Assembly (NCBI RefSeq): GCF_005239225.2
Contig: NC_133296.1
Location: 13,144,001 to 13,208,000, forward strand
Length of the DNA stretch: 64,000 nt
Source: Populus alba
Lineage: Eukaryota; Streptophyta; Magnoliopsida; Malpighiales; Salicaceae
Direction of reading: 5' to 3'
The notes beneath the pieces are model-generated. The model did no database searches. It saw nothing but the letters and a program-made list of their open reading frames with translations, and was not told the origin of the DNA. Positions 35,203 to 44,940 of this stretch are shown in pieces; the first letter of the stretch is position 1, and the number at the start of each line of letters is the position of its first letter. Made by a program: the position numbers and the translations under genes.

Positions 35203-36476
35203 AGAATCGGTTTGTAATAGATTTGTAACAGTAAAAATGACTATAACTGTCATAACTGTTTTAACAGCTTCTTTAACTGATTTAACAAAATTTCTTCCAT
35301 TTTTTCATTCTTCTCGCTTCAGCCTGCAGAGTCTTCTTCTAAGAATTCAAACGCAAGTAACCAGCTTAGCTTTCAATAGCCTCTCTTAAGTTGTTTACTG
35401 GTTTAACTCCAAGCTTCAACCTTAGTTGCTTGAATCTATCTTTAGGCAATGCTTTTGTGAAGATGCTGCAAGATGTTTTTCACTTCTGCAGAATTTCACA
35501 TTTATTACTCCTTCTTGTAGAGTCTCCCTTATAAAATGATACTTCTTGTTTATGTGCCTTGTTCTTTGATGAAAAACAGGATTCTTGACCATTGAAATTG
35601 CTAACATGTTATCACAGAACAAAGGTCTATTGTTGTCAAATACAATAAACTTCCTACTATTTTTCTATAAAGTCCTTCATCAGCCAACTCACTCCCATCC
35701 ACCTTCTTCAGTTTCTCACCAGTGGCCACAGGAATGGAGACTGGTTTGCAGTCATCAATTCCAAACTTACTAAGCAAGGATTTGGCATACTTGCCTTGCT
35801 GAATGAATACACCTTGATTGGTTTGCAGTATTCTCATGCCAAGAAAATGGTGAAGGAGTCCAAGATCATACATCTCATATCTCTGCATCATTTCTCTTTT
35901 AAATTCACTAAACATCCTTTCACTACTACCTATATATACAATTTCATCAACATATATTGAAACAATTATTAAGTTACCTTCCTGATCAGACCTTGTATAC
36001 AAAGTAGCTTCACTTGTGCTCCTTTTAAATGTGCACAAAGAGAGGTATATATCAATCTCACTGTACCAGGTCCTTGGTGCATGCTTTAATCCATATAAGG
36101 CCTTCCTTACTTTGTAAAATTTGTGCCCTGCATTCTTTACTTCAAACCCTTCAGGCTGCTCAACATGCACATCTTCCTTAAGAACACCATTTAGGAATGC
36201 TGACTTAACATCCAACTGAAACAACTTCCACCCTTTTTGTGCTGAAAGTGCAATAAGAGTTCGAATTATGTCCAACCTTACTACTGGTGCAAAGGTTTCA
36301 TTGTAATCAACTCCAGATTTTTGTGCATATCCTTTTGCTACAAGGTGAGCCTTGTGTTTTTGTACTCTTCCATTAAGATTAAGCTTAGTTTTGTACATCC
36401 ATTTCACTCCTATAACATGTTTGTCAATCGGTCTCTCCAACAATTCTCAAGTATTGTTCTTCTCTATCATTTCCAA
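35203..36476 (-). mobile_element. Ty1/copia element 2, fragment
   Basis: A second copy of the same family. 35203-35287 is the inner 85 bp of its 3' LTR. 35422-35622 is the RNase H end (MFCDNMLAISMVKNPVFH). About 375 bp equivalent to 31237-31613 of element 1 are deleted at about 35626. 36443-35630 is a long open RT frame (280 codons) with HKAHLVAKGYAQKSG, FAPVVRLDIIRTL, MDVKSAFLNG-like LDVKSAFLNGV, ALYGLKHAPRTWY and SIYVDEIVYIGS. The YVDD box is changed to YVDE, so it is catalytically dead. It is cut at 36469-36476, where sequence switches to KCS. Confidence 0.85.
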
Positions 36477-36799
36477 ACCGATAAAGTGCCATTCTAGCTG
36501 GTTCAAGATCATAATCATTGAGTGCTAAACTCTGACCAGCCTCATCAATAATTGCCCGCCCACCAGAGTGTACACAGAAGTGGTCGCTTCCAGACTTGAT
36601 ATCCAAACCAGGTCCTGCATCCTTAGGAGTTGGCCGCTTCATTATTTATTTCGATAATAGCTTATTTGATAGCGGAGCACCTCTGACAGTGGTAAGACTT
36701 TAGGAAGAAGAACTCGGAGATTCATGGTTAAAGCTTTAGCACCAGCTTTACGTAGATCTTTGTTGAACCGAAAGTCATTGTTTCCAAGGTCATCTTCTG
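36469..36799 (-). pseudogene. KCS fragment (duplicate of 19118-19449)
   Basis: 331 bp corresponding to the part of KCS copy A from about residue 262 to residue 371, in the same orientation. It includes HFCVHSGGRAIIDE with the catalytic His and ends at RFGN. One base is lost in the T run at about 36645 (attattt against attatttt), which breaks the frame. No catalytic Cys, start, stop or anchor remains. Its left end is joined to copia element 2 through ATTTCCAA and its right end to spacer sequence. Confidence 0.9.
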
Positions 36800-36802
36800 T
36801 GT

Positions 36803-36874
36803 CTTTAAAGGCCTATCTAGTTTGAACATTGAACCACAATACTAGGCCAACTCTCTCTCAAGTCTCGTGTCGTG
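36803..36874. repeat. Spacer piece joined to the KCS fragment
   Basis: tttaaaggcctatctagt, the 'ggccaactctctctcaag' run and 'tctcgtgtc' match 23280-23355 of copy A and 41495-41545. In copy A this lies 3.8 kb from the KCS position, so a deletion joined the two here. Confidence 0.8.
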
Positions 36875-37861
36875 ATCCAGGTTACTTTAAAATATCATAG
36901 AAATTTAATATCTAAAAATATTAGGTCCAATTAAAACGTCGAACTCAAAAGTATTGAGTTCGATTACAACACCAAACCCAACAATAATATTATAATATTA
37001 ATCACAATATTTAACTTATTTGCCAAAAAAATTATGTTTTTTAACCTTTTAAAAAAATTATGGTTTTTCTTTGATAGTAATAATAGTTTTTTAAAATTTA
37101 ATAATAATAATAATAATAATAATTTTTAATTTTACACTTCAAATCAAATCTAGGGTTGTTTTTCAATATTGATAATATTTTTTTTCAAATTTATTAATAA
37201 TTGTATTAATTATAATAAAAAATAATAATATTTATAACACAAATAATCCTATTTTTAATATTAATACTTTTAATTATATAAAAATAATAATATTTATAAT
37301 AAAATAATTATATTTTTAAAATGAATATTTTTAATTATAATAAACATAATATTAACAACACAAATAATTTTATTTAGAAAACCGAAACCCAAGAGCATTG
37401 GGTCCTAAGATACTTGGGTCTTGACGTCAGACCCAACAGAATTGTGTCCTAATACAAGACCCAAGTCCAATTAGTTCTGTGTCTAGAACACTAAAGAGAA
37501 CTATAATAAAAATAATAATATTTATACCACAAATAATTATATTTAGAAACCCAAGAATATTTATAATACAAATAATTATATTTTTATATGAATATTTAGA
37601 ATTATAAAAAAAATATTTATACCACTAATTATAATATTTTTTTATATTGATAATTAGAATTATAATAAAAATAATAATATTTATAACACACATAATAATA
37701 TTTTTTATATGAATACTTTGAATTATAAGAAAAATAATTATATTGATAATACAAATAATTATATTTTTTTATATAAATACTTTGAATTATATTTTTTAAT
37801 CTTTAAAAAAATGATGTTTTTTTTTCAATAGTAATAATAGTAATTTTAAAATTTATTAATG

Positions 37862-37908
<47 letters not shown>
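37862..37908. repeat. (AAT)n microsatellite
   Basis: About 15 uninterrupted AAT units. A shorter run lies at 37099-37122 and another near 37990-38012. Confidence 0.95.
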
Positions 37909-38195
37909 TTATTAATTTATTAATTAATTTATTAATAATATTAATTATAATAAAAATAATAATATGTATAATACAAATACTAATATTTTTAATAATAATA
38001 ATAATAATAATAATATTTTTAATATTAATACTATCAATTATAATAAAAAATAATAATATTTATAACATAAATAATACTATTTTCAAAATGAATACTTTTA
38101 ATTATAATAATCATAAAAATATTGGTAACACAAATAATTATATTTAGAAACCGAGATCCAAGAACATTGAATTCTGCCTCTGAACCTAGATGCTC

Positions 38196-38218
38196 TTGGG
38201 TCCTCACACAGGACCCAA
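38196..38218. repeat. Perfect inverted repeat TTGGGTCC-7 nt-GGACCCAA
   Basis: 8-bp arms around the loop tcacaca. An identical stem with loop taacgca lies at 38688-38710. Confidence 0.85.
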
Positions 38219-38479
38219 GGCCAATTGATTCTGTATATGGAGCACCTAAGAGAATTATAATAAAAATAATAATATTTATACCACAAATAATAATATTTAG
38301 AAACCCAAGAATATTTATAACACAAATAATAATATTTTTTACATGAATATTTAGAATTATAATAAAAATATTAATATTAATAACACAAATAATAATATTT
38401 TTTATATGAATACTTTAAATTATAAAAAAAAAATTAATAATATTTATAACACATATAATTATTTATAACATAAATAATA

Positions 38480-38712
38480 AGACCAAAGAGAATTGGATCC
38501 TGATAAAGGACCCAAGAGACTTAAGTCCTCCGTAAAACCTAAGATCATTGGGTCTTGTCGCAGGATCCAAGCAAAATGGTTCTTGATGTAGGACCCATGA
38601 TCATTGGGTACTGACGCAAAACCTAAGCTAAATGGGTTCTGATGCGAGACCCATGAGCAGTGGGTTCGAACGACGGACCCAGTAACATTGGGTCCTAACG
38701 CAGGACCCAAAA
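38480..38712. repeat. GGGTCC/GGACCC short-repeat array
   Basis: About ten alternating copies of attgggtc(c/t)tg and (g)gaccca(a/t)ga at roughly 20-25 bp spacing. Each head-to-head pair can form a small hairpin. Related single copies lie at 37385-37470 and 38185-38220. Confidence 0.8.
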
Positions 38713-38905
38713 TTAAGGCTAGAGCCTAGGGCTACCCCAGCTCCATGTATCTACAGCCTAGGGTCTGTAGCCCTACTTGGCGTGCAGGCGACCAGGGCTT
38801 GCCAGCCCCAGCACAAGGTGTCTGCAGCCCGGGCACTCCAGGCTCACCAAAACTAGAGCTGACCCAAAGGAGCAGGCCTGCAGACTCACCATGACCCACC
38901 AAACA
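38713..38905. other. GC-rich block inside AT-rich insert
   Basis: About 190 bp of clearly higher GC than anything within 10 kb, with words such as 'gcccgggcactccaggctc' and 'ggcctgcagactcacc'. No open frame with family resemblance and no known RNA motif. Confidence 0.6.
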
Positions 38906-39045
38906 GTGCAATCTACATAAATCACTCACAATCTACAATAACTTTTGTTATAATGCAATTCATAATAAAAGTAGTTATAGTTCATAATAATTCTCACTAT
39001 AATAAAATATTGATTTCTTTTAGCTATAACTATAGTTAATTGTTT

Positions 39046-41825
39046 GATAAGATTCTAAGCAATTCACAAAGTTGAGCTCTACACAATGTAGTTGCATACA
39101 AGGCAAGGGAAATAAACTGTAACTCTAGAAAAAAATAGAAAAAAAACTACAATTTAAAAGCTCAAGAAAAAATAATCTTACATCGATTTTGTGAGAGAAA
39201 AGAGAAAGAAAGAATGCATATGAGGAAAGGGAAGAATCAGAGAAAAGAAAAAAATTTCCAAAGAAAGAGTAGAAAAAATGGGAAAACAGTGGTGGTCATT
39301 AGGCCATGTATCCTAAAAACAAATGAGGGAAAAAACAGAGTAGACTGCATTATATGAGTCCAAAACAATATGTGTCTATGTTCACATTAGATTCCTCACA
39401 CATTTTAGATTATTTTTTTTAATTGTTAATGTTAACTTGACAAGTTGTTTGTGCTACATCGCTGGATACCTTTCAAAGCAGTCACTAATTGAAAAAAAAA
39501 ATATAGGCATTATTAAAAACATTTTGAGGAATGTGAAAAACTTTATATGATTTTAAAATACACATTGTTTTTTGTTTTAATATAAAAAAATAATATATCA
39601 AATTGATCGGATCAAGTTGAATCCATGTATTAAATATGTAATAGAGATCATGGTCCCAACTTTGTCAAATTAATATGTTTTTTTAAATTATATTTTATTT
39701 AATTACATGATAATAAAGATAAATAGTTGCAAAAAACATCAAATTTTTTTTAAAAATAAAACATGATGTGTTGCATGAAAAATAACAGCTAAAATAAATA
39801 AAAAAGACTAATTATATAATCTTATTTGAAAATAAAGAAAGATTTTAATGATATTTAATAAAATAATAACTCAAATACATGAACTAATAAAGTGACATAC
39901 ATAATATATATCTGGTCATTTAATTTAAATTTAAATAAAACATGTAACGAATAATAATAATAAAAAAAAGATGCAAAAAAAGGGCCCAGCGGGTTGTGGT
40001 CGAAAAATTAGGATAATTAGTGTTTTCTGAAAAAAAAAAAAAACCAAAGTCCAACTTATTTTCACTTGGAAACAATTAAAAAACATTCCTATAACCTCAA
40101 GAAATTAACTTTTAAATCAACAACAAAACCCTAAATTGATTCAAAACACAAAATCAAATAAAAAAAAACTCTTTCAACCCCAATGTTGGCCATTTGGTTT
40201 AATAAAATCAAACATGCACACCTCTTTCTCTCCTTTGTTTTCAAGAGTCTCTCTCTTCTCTCTCAGGTTCTGCAACTAAAACATGAAGAAATTGAAGTCA
40301 TAGACCAAAATATTAAACCCTCATAAAGCTATGATTAAAAAAAATGCCAAAAACACACATCAATAGTATTAAAAAGAAATAGCCTAGGAATTTTTTCAAT
40401 GTCAATTTTGGTCCTCGGTGTTTTAATTATATTTAATCAAGAAAATTAAATTTGATTTTTACAAATTGAGCATCTATTGAATGTCATAATTTCTTTTAAA
40501 CATTGTGAGAAAGCCTTGCAAGATTAACCAAGATAAATCATCAATCCTCACCTTAAATAAACTAAATGTTAAAGGATCACATTGAAAAAAAAATTAAGTA
40601 ATCCAAAAATAAATATTGTTGTGGCCTATTGCTTTTTTCGTATAGAGAGAATTATTTTTTTCACTTCTTGATTTTAACCAACTTAATTTTTTTGAAATAA
40701 GGATAAAAATGTGTCTCTTTAATCACATCTCCTGTCTCTTATTAATGTGTTCTCTTTGTGAAACAATAGGCAGTCTGATATAGAAAACTTAATGGTTTAT
40801 TACGGATAATTTTCCCCTCCAAAACATGTATCTTCTGGTCTATTTCCGCTTCCCGCTTCACCATCTTGTTGTTTAACAATTACTTGAACTATGTTTTAGG
40901 GCCTTTTCTTTAGCTGTTTTGTTTTGTTATCCATACAGTCATTCTGATCTTTGTATGAATAGTTTCTGTAAGTATATAGCTTTTGGGGTTAGAGCTTAGA
41001 AATATAGTAAAAAAAAGAATGGCCGCAAGTTGTGAAGCTTTTCAATCATCCTCATTGTAAGTGGAAATTAGCTTTACAAGTGCATCTAAAATATTTTTCG
41101 TACATATTTTGTCTTATTTTCGGTAAAATCTTTTTTGGTTTTTCACTAGCTACTTATATCTTCTCTGAGATGGTTACAAGTGATCTTGAAATGCTCTTCT
41201 ACTTCTATTTATGCCGTATAGTAAATCCTCTACTGCACACTGTTGCTGTTCTACCATCTGCAGATCTCTGTTCTAGTATTATATCTGTGTCATGAAGCAT
41301 TATTGTGAGCATGTTATACCTTGAGCGATCGTAGAACGAATTTTGGGTCCAATAACTGGGCAAGAATCATGCACCGGTACCCATTATTCTATCCCCGTAG
41401 CTGTGTATTTGAGAAACTTGTAGAGTGAAGAGCACTGTACTTCAATAGATTCTTGAGATCCTAGGTTTGATTCTAGGCTTTTCTCGTTCTAGTAGTTTGA
41501 ACCTTGAGCTACAACACTGGGCCAGCTCTCTCTCAAGTCTCCTGTCATGAGCAAAATATTAATATAAACTTGTTTGATCGGATTCTAAGCAACTCACAAA
41601 GTTGTTGAGCTCTACGCAATGTAGTTGCATACAAGGCAAGGCAAATAAACTGTAACTCAGGAAAAAACTAGAAAAAAACTACACTTTTAAAGCTCAAGAA
41701 AAAAAAATTCTTACATCGATTTTGTATGAGAAAAGAGAAGGAAAGATAAGGGGACCGACATGAGAGAGGAAAGATAGATGGGGAAAGGGAAGAATGAGAG
41801 AAAAGAAAAAAAAAATCCAAAGAGA
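39046..41825. repeat. Rearranged KCS-DRP spacer, copy B
   Basis: A mosaic of spacer pieces. 39046-39260 (tgtttgataagattctaagc ... acatcgattttgt) recurs at 41570-41822. 39880-40755 matches 23430-24160. 40757-41330 matches 22262-22800. 41365-41500 matches 23060-23180. 41500-41570 repeats the 'ctctctctcaagtct' piece already seen at 36803-36874. Relative to copy A the 22.2-23.2 and 23.4-24.2 pieces are in swapped order, and one piece is present twice. No gene. Confidence 0.8.
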
Positions 41826-41998
41826 ATTTTTTTTTTTCACTTCTTTATTTTTTTTTCACACACTGTAATACATTCATAGTATCTTAGCTTAATTAGCAAA
41901 CCAGAAGCTCGTAGTAGATAACAAACACCATAATAGAACTAATCTATTAACTAAAAGAAAGAAGAAAAAGCATTACAAGCTCCATAATCTGTTAAGCT

Positions 41999-44027
41999 CT
42001 AGAGATCACCACATTCAATTTTGTCTCTGATATTTGCCAGCACCTCTTTAGACTCCCTCAACAACTTGATACTTGTGTTCAGCCTCTCACGCTTGCTAGC
42101 AACAGATGGAGGTTCCTCTAACATTCTTTCTATTGCAACACCACCATCAGTACCCAACAACGCATTCACAATCTTTTTCATCTCCTTGTTCACCAAGTTT
42201 CGGATGCTGAGCTGGAGATGCAGAGCCATATTGTCAACCAACCTCATCAAGACAATCTTCCAGTAAGCAATCATCCTCATCTTCAAGTCAAAAGCTTGAA
42301 GAAGAACATCCATATGACCCCTAAGATCTCCCACTACAACCTCTCTCGAGCCATCAATCGTCACCTTGGAATATCCAAATTTCGTAATGTTGTCGATGAA
42401 TGCTTGCTGCTGTGCGATGAGCTTGTTCCATTCCTTCATATATTCTGGATTACATGTGTAATCTGTTTCCTTCTCCATCTGGACAATCTCTGTTACCCAA
42501 TCAATGGACCGGTCTTTCATTTTATCTACAAGTTCATGGGCCGCTCGTCTGATAAATAACTTAAGTTGGTGATAGTTCTCCGAGTGACGATCCAAAACTG
42601 AAATGACCACACCATCAATGTAAGTCCACACTTTTTCAACAAACCTTATTGGTAGTTCTGATATTTCTTCGACCTTTTGCTGCAGGATGGTAAGGATGGC
42701 AGTGTGAGGAAGGATATTTGGCAATTGAATCCCTTTTGTTTCCTCCAAAACCTCAATCTCCTTCATCATAAAGTCCTTTGTATGGTCAGAGCAGTTATGA
42801 AGATCAGTTGAGAATTGATTGAGCATTTCAACCAATCTTGCAGTGCCGTGAATATCTTTTTTACGTGGGTATTCATCAATTTCCCCTCTTACAAGGATTT
42901 TCCTCAAAGACTCCCTGGGAAGATCCAATAATGCCCGTGAAAACTGCCATGACCTCAGCAACTGACAACAACCTCCTGGGCATCTCATTCAGCTCTGAAA
43001 TACTCTTTTTCAACTTCTCATCAATCTTTCTGACGATATCAGGCAAACACTTGGCAATAATATTGGCCTGAATTCGCACCAGATTTTGAGCCAAAACTTG
43101 AATACCCACTGTAGATTTATCAATCTTGGACAAAAGTTGATGTGTAGCAAACAGTGCAGCTTCTTCCTTCCTTGCATCCTCATAAGACTCATTACCAATA
43201 CGGTTTCTAACACACACATAACCAAGGCCTATATTCACATCATTTCTAGTGACCTTCTCTGGTAACCCTTCAGGTGATTTATCAACCTTTGTAACCACAG
43301 CAAGAGTCCTCTCACCGTTCTTGTCGACTTTCTGTGACATCATTATGGATTCACATGTGGAAAAATCAACGCTCGCAGACAAAACATTAAGGATAACACT
43401 CTCATCAGGACTAATATACTTCATTATAATATTTGCTATCTGCTCATAGATATTTGCAGGTTGACCATGAACAGGAACTCTTGTAATTCCAGGGAGATCA
43501 ACAAGAGTAAGATCAGGAACACCATTCTTTTTCACTACAAGAGTTAATTCAGTGTTAGATATATCCTTACCGTTGCCTGCAATCTCATCGGTGGCAAGAT
43601 TGATAGCATCAGCAACGTGGGCTTCATCAGTATGCACTGTTTTGTCATTGAACTGCAAGAAAATCTCTGGTACAAGAGATGGGTGATGTTTAAGCCTCAT
43701 AATGAGAGGCACTCTAGTGCAAATGCCATCGCCACGAGGAAGATTGATACAAGCCAACGATTCAAGAACACTGGATTTTCCTGAAGATTGATCGTCAACA
43801 ACAACGATGGTTGGAAGTTGTATGCCTTCATTCACTACCTGGAGTTGCCTCAGCCTGTCCACTGCATCAAGGTGAGGTGTGATACGGTCGTTGTAATATG
43901 AAACAATTGGTACATGATCATGAAAAATAGCCTCATGTTCAACATCAACTTCTACTTCTGTATTTACTGATGCGTCTTCATATTCTTCAACTCCTTTCCT
44001 TTTTGAAGAAGGCTTGCCTCCACTCAT
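41999..44027 (-). pseudogene. DRP4C-like: Dynamin-related protein 4C-like, copy B (one frameshift)
   Basis: Same start (MSGGKPSSKRKG at 44027) and same end (ECGDL, stop at 41999) as copy A. The GTPase half is nearly identical, with TKVD and DLPG intact, but the P-loop reads DDQSSGKS instead of GDQSSGKS, losing the first invariant glycine needed to hold GTP phosphates. A single extra G at about 42912 (tccctggga against tcctggga in copy A) shifts the frame after IIGSSQ. In the shifted frame the rest is uninterrupted: SLRKILVRGEIDEYPRKKD, TARLVEMLNQFS, the stalk and the GED-like end. The region damaged by several indels in copy A is clean here, so the two copies were broken independently. 42297-42406 and about 42135-42200 are strongly diverged from copy A within otherwise almost identical sequence. 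Confidence 0.87.
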
Positions 44028-44135
44028 TTTCTCTAGAAAAGATCAGACAGGGATAGAAGAAGAGAGAGATTTTTATATGGAGAGGGTTTGAAGATTGGTA
44101 TTGTCTTGGAAAGAAAAGGAAGGAAGGGAAGATAT

Positions 44136-44144
44136 ATTTTATAG
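44136..44144 (-). promoter_or_regulatory. TATA box of DRP4C copy B
   Basis: The minus strand reads CTATAAAAT about 110 bp before the start codon, at the same place as in copy A. Confidence 0.5.
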
Positions 44145-44622
44145 TGGAGGAGGTTTTCATTTAACTGAAAAATTAAGATAATTGCAAAATTACGATATAG
44201 AGATTTTCAATATAGCTCTCGAATTAATATGTTTATCAATTAGGTCCCTAAAGGAGAAGCATTATCCATTCTTCCATTAGTGGAAACACTTGCTTCGTTT
44301 GATTAATGAAAAACGTCAGATTTCCCTCAAAATCGCATCTTTTATTGCATTATGCATGCAATCTAAACATGGAAACTCGTATGAACGAAGGAGTTCAATC
44401 GAGGATTAATGTCAAATACTTTGAAAACCAAATTCAAAAGCTATATAGTTTAGACACTTAGTTGAGAATTGGTTCGTAGTTGAGAAGTTAATTCGAGCTT
44501 TGCTCTTACGATAATTATCAAGCCTCGGAATGTTAATTATGGTCTTTTACATTAATAATTTCTTTCCATTTCTATATATTGTTTTCATTCCTGAGAAAAA
44601 TAGTACATAAAGTGAATCGAAT

Positions 44623-44940
44623 AACCTCCAACAAAAGAAAAGTATACAAAAGAAAACCAAAAAAATAACCTCAACAGAAGAAAAAAATTACCTCCAACTG
44701 AAGAAAAGTATAAAAAAAATACCAAAAAAATTAATAACCTCCAACAAAAGAAAAGTATATAACAAAAAAGACCAAAACAATTACCTCTAACAAAAGAAAA
44801 GTATAAAAAAAAGGCCAAAAAAAATTACCTCCAACAAAAGAAAAGATACAAAAAGTGACTCAAAAAAAGCATATCGAATAACCTCCAACAAAAGAAAAGT
44901 ATATACAAAAAAGGACTTAATCGCATAACTTCAACATCGA
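44623..44940. repeat. Minisatellite upstream of DRP4C copy B
   Basis: About eight units with heads aacctccaacaaaagaaaag at roughly 44623, 44669, 44690, 44737, 44783, 44827, 44880 and 44927. Expanded relative to the six units of copy A. Confidence 0.8.

Larger units (their letters stand above)
36875..39045. mobile_element. 2.2-kb insert of AT-rich and GGGTCC repeats
   Basis: Interrupts the spacer homology, which resumes at 39046. The first 1.6 kb is almost pure A/T with repeated words such as 'aataataatatttataacacaaataat' variants at 37230-38460. Interspersed are short GC-richer blocks (37385-37500, 38155-38250, 38480-38712) made of ttgggtcc/ggacccaa words. A 190-bp GC-rich block follows at 38713-38905. 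No coding frame, no terminal repeats and no target duplication were identified. Listed as a mobile element only because it is an insertion relative to the other spacer copies. Confidence 0.5.
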
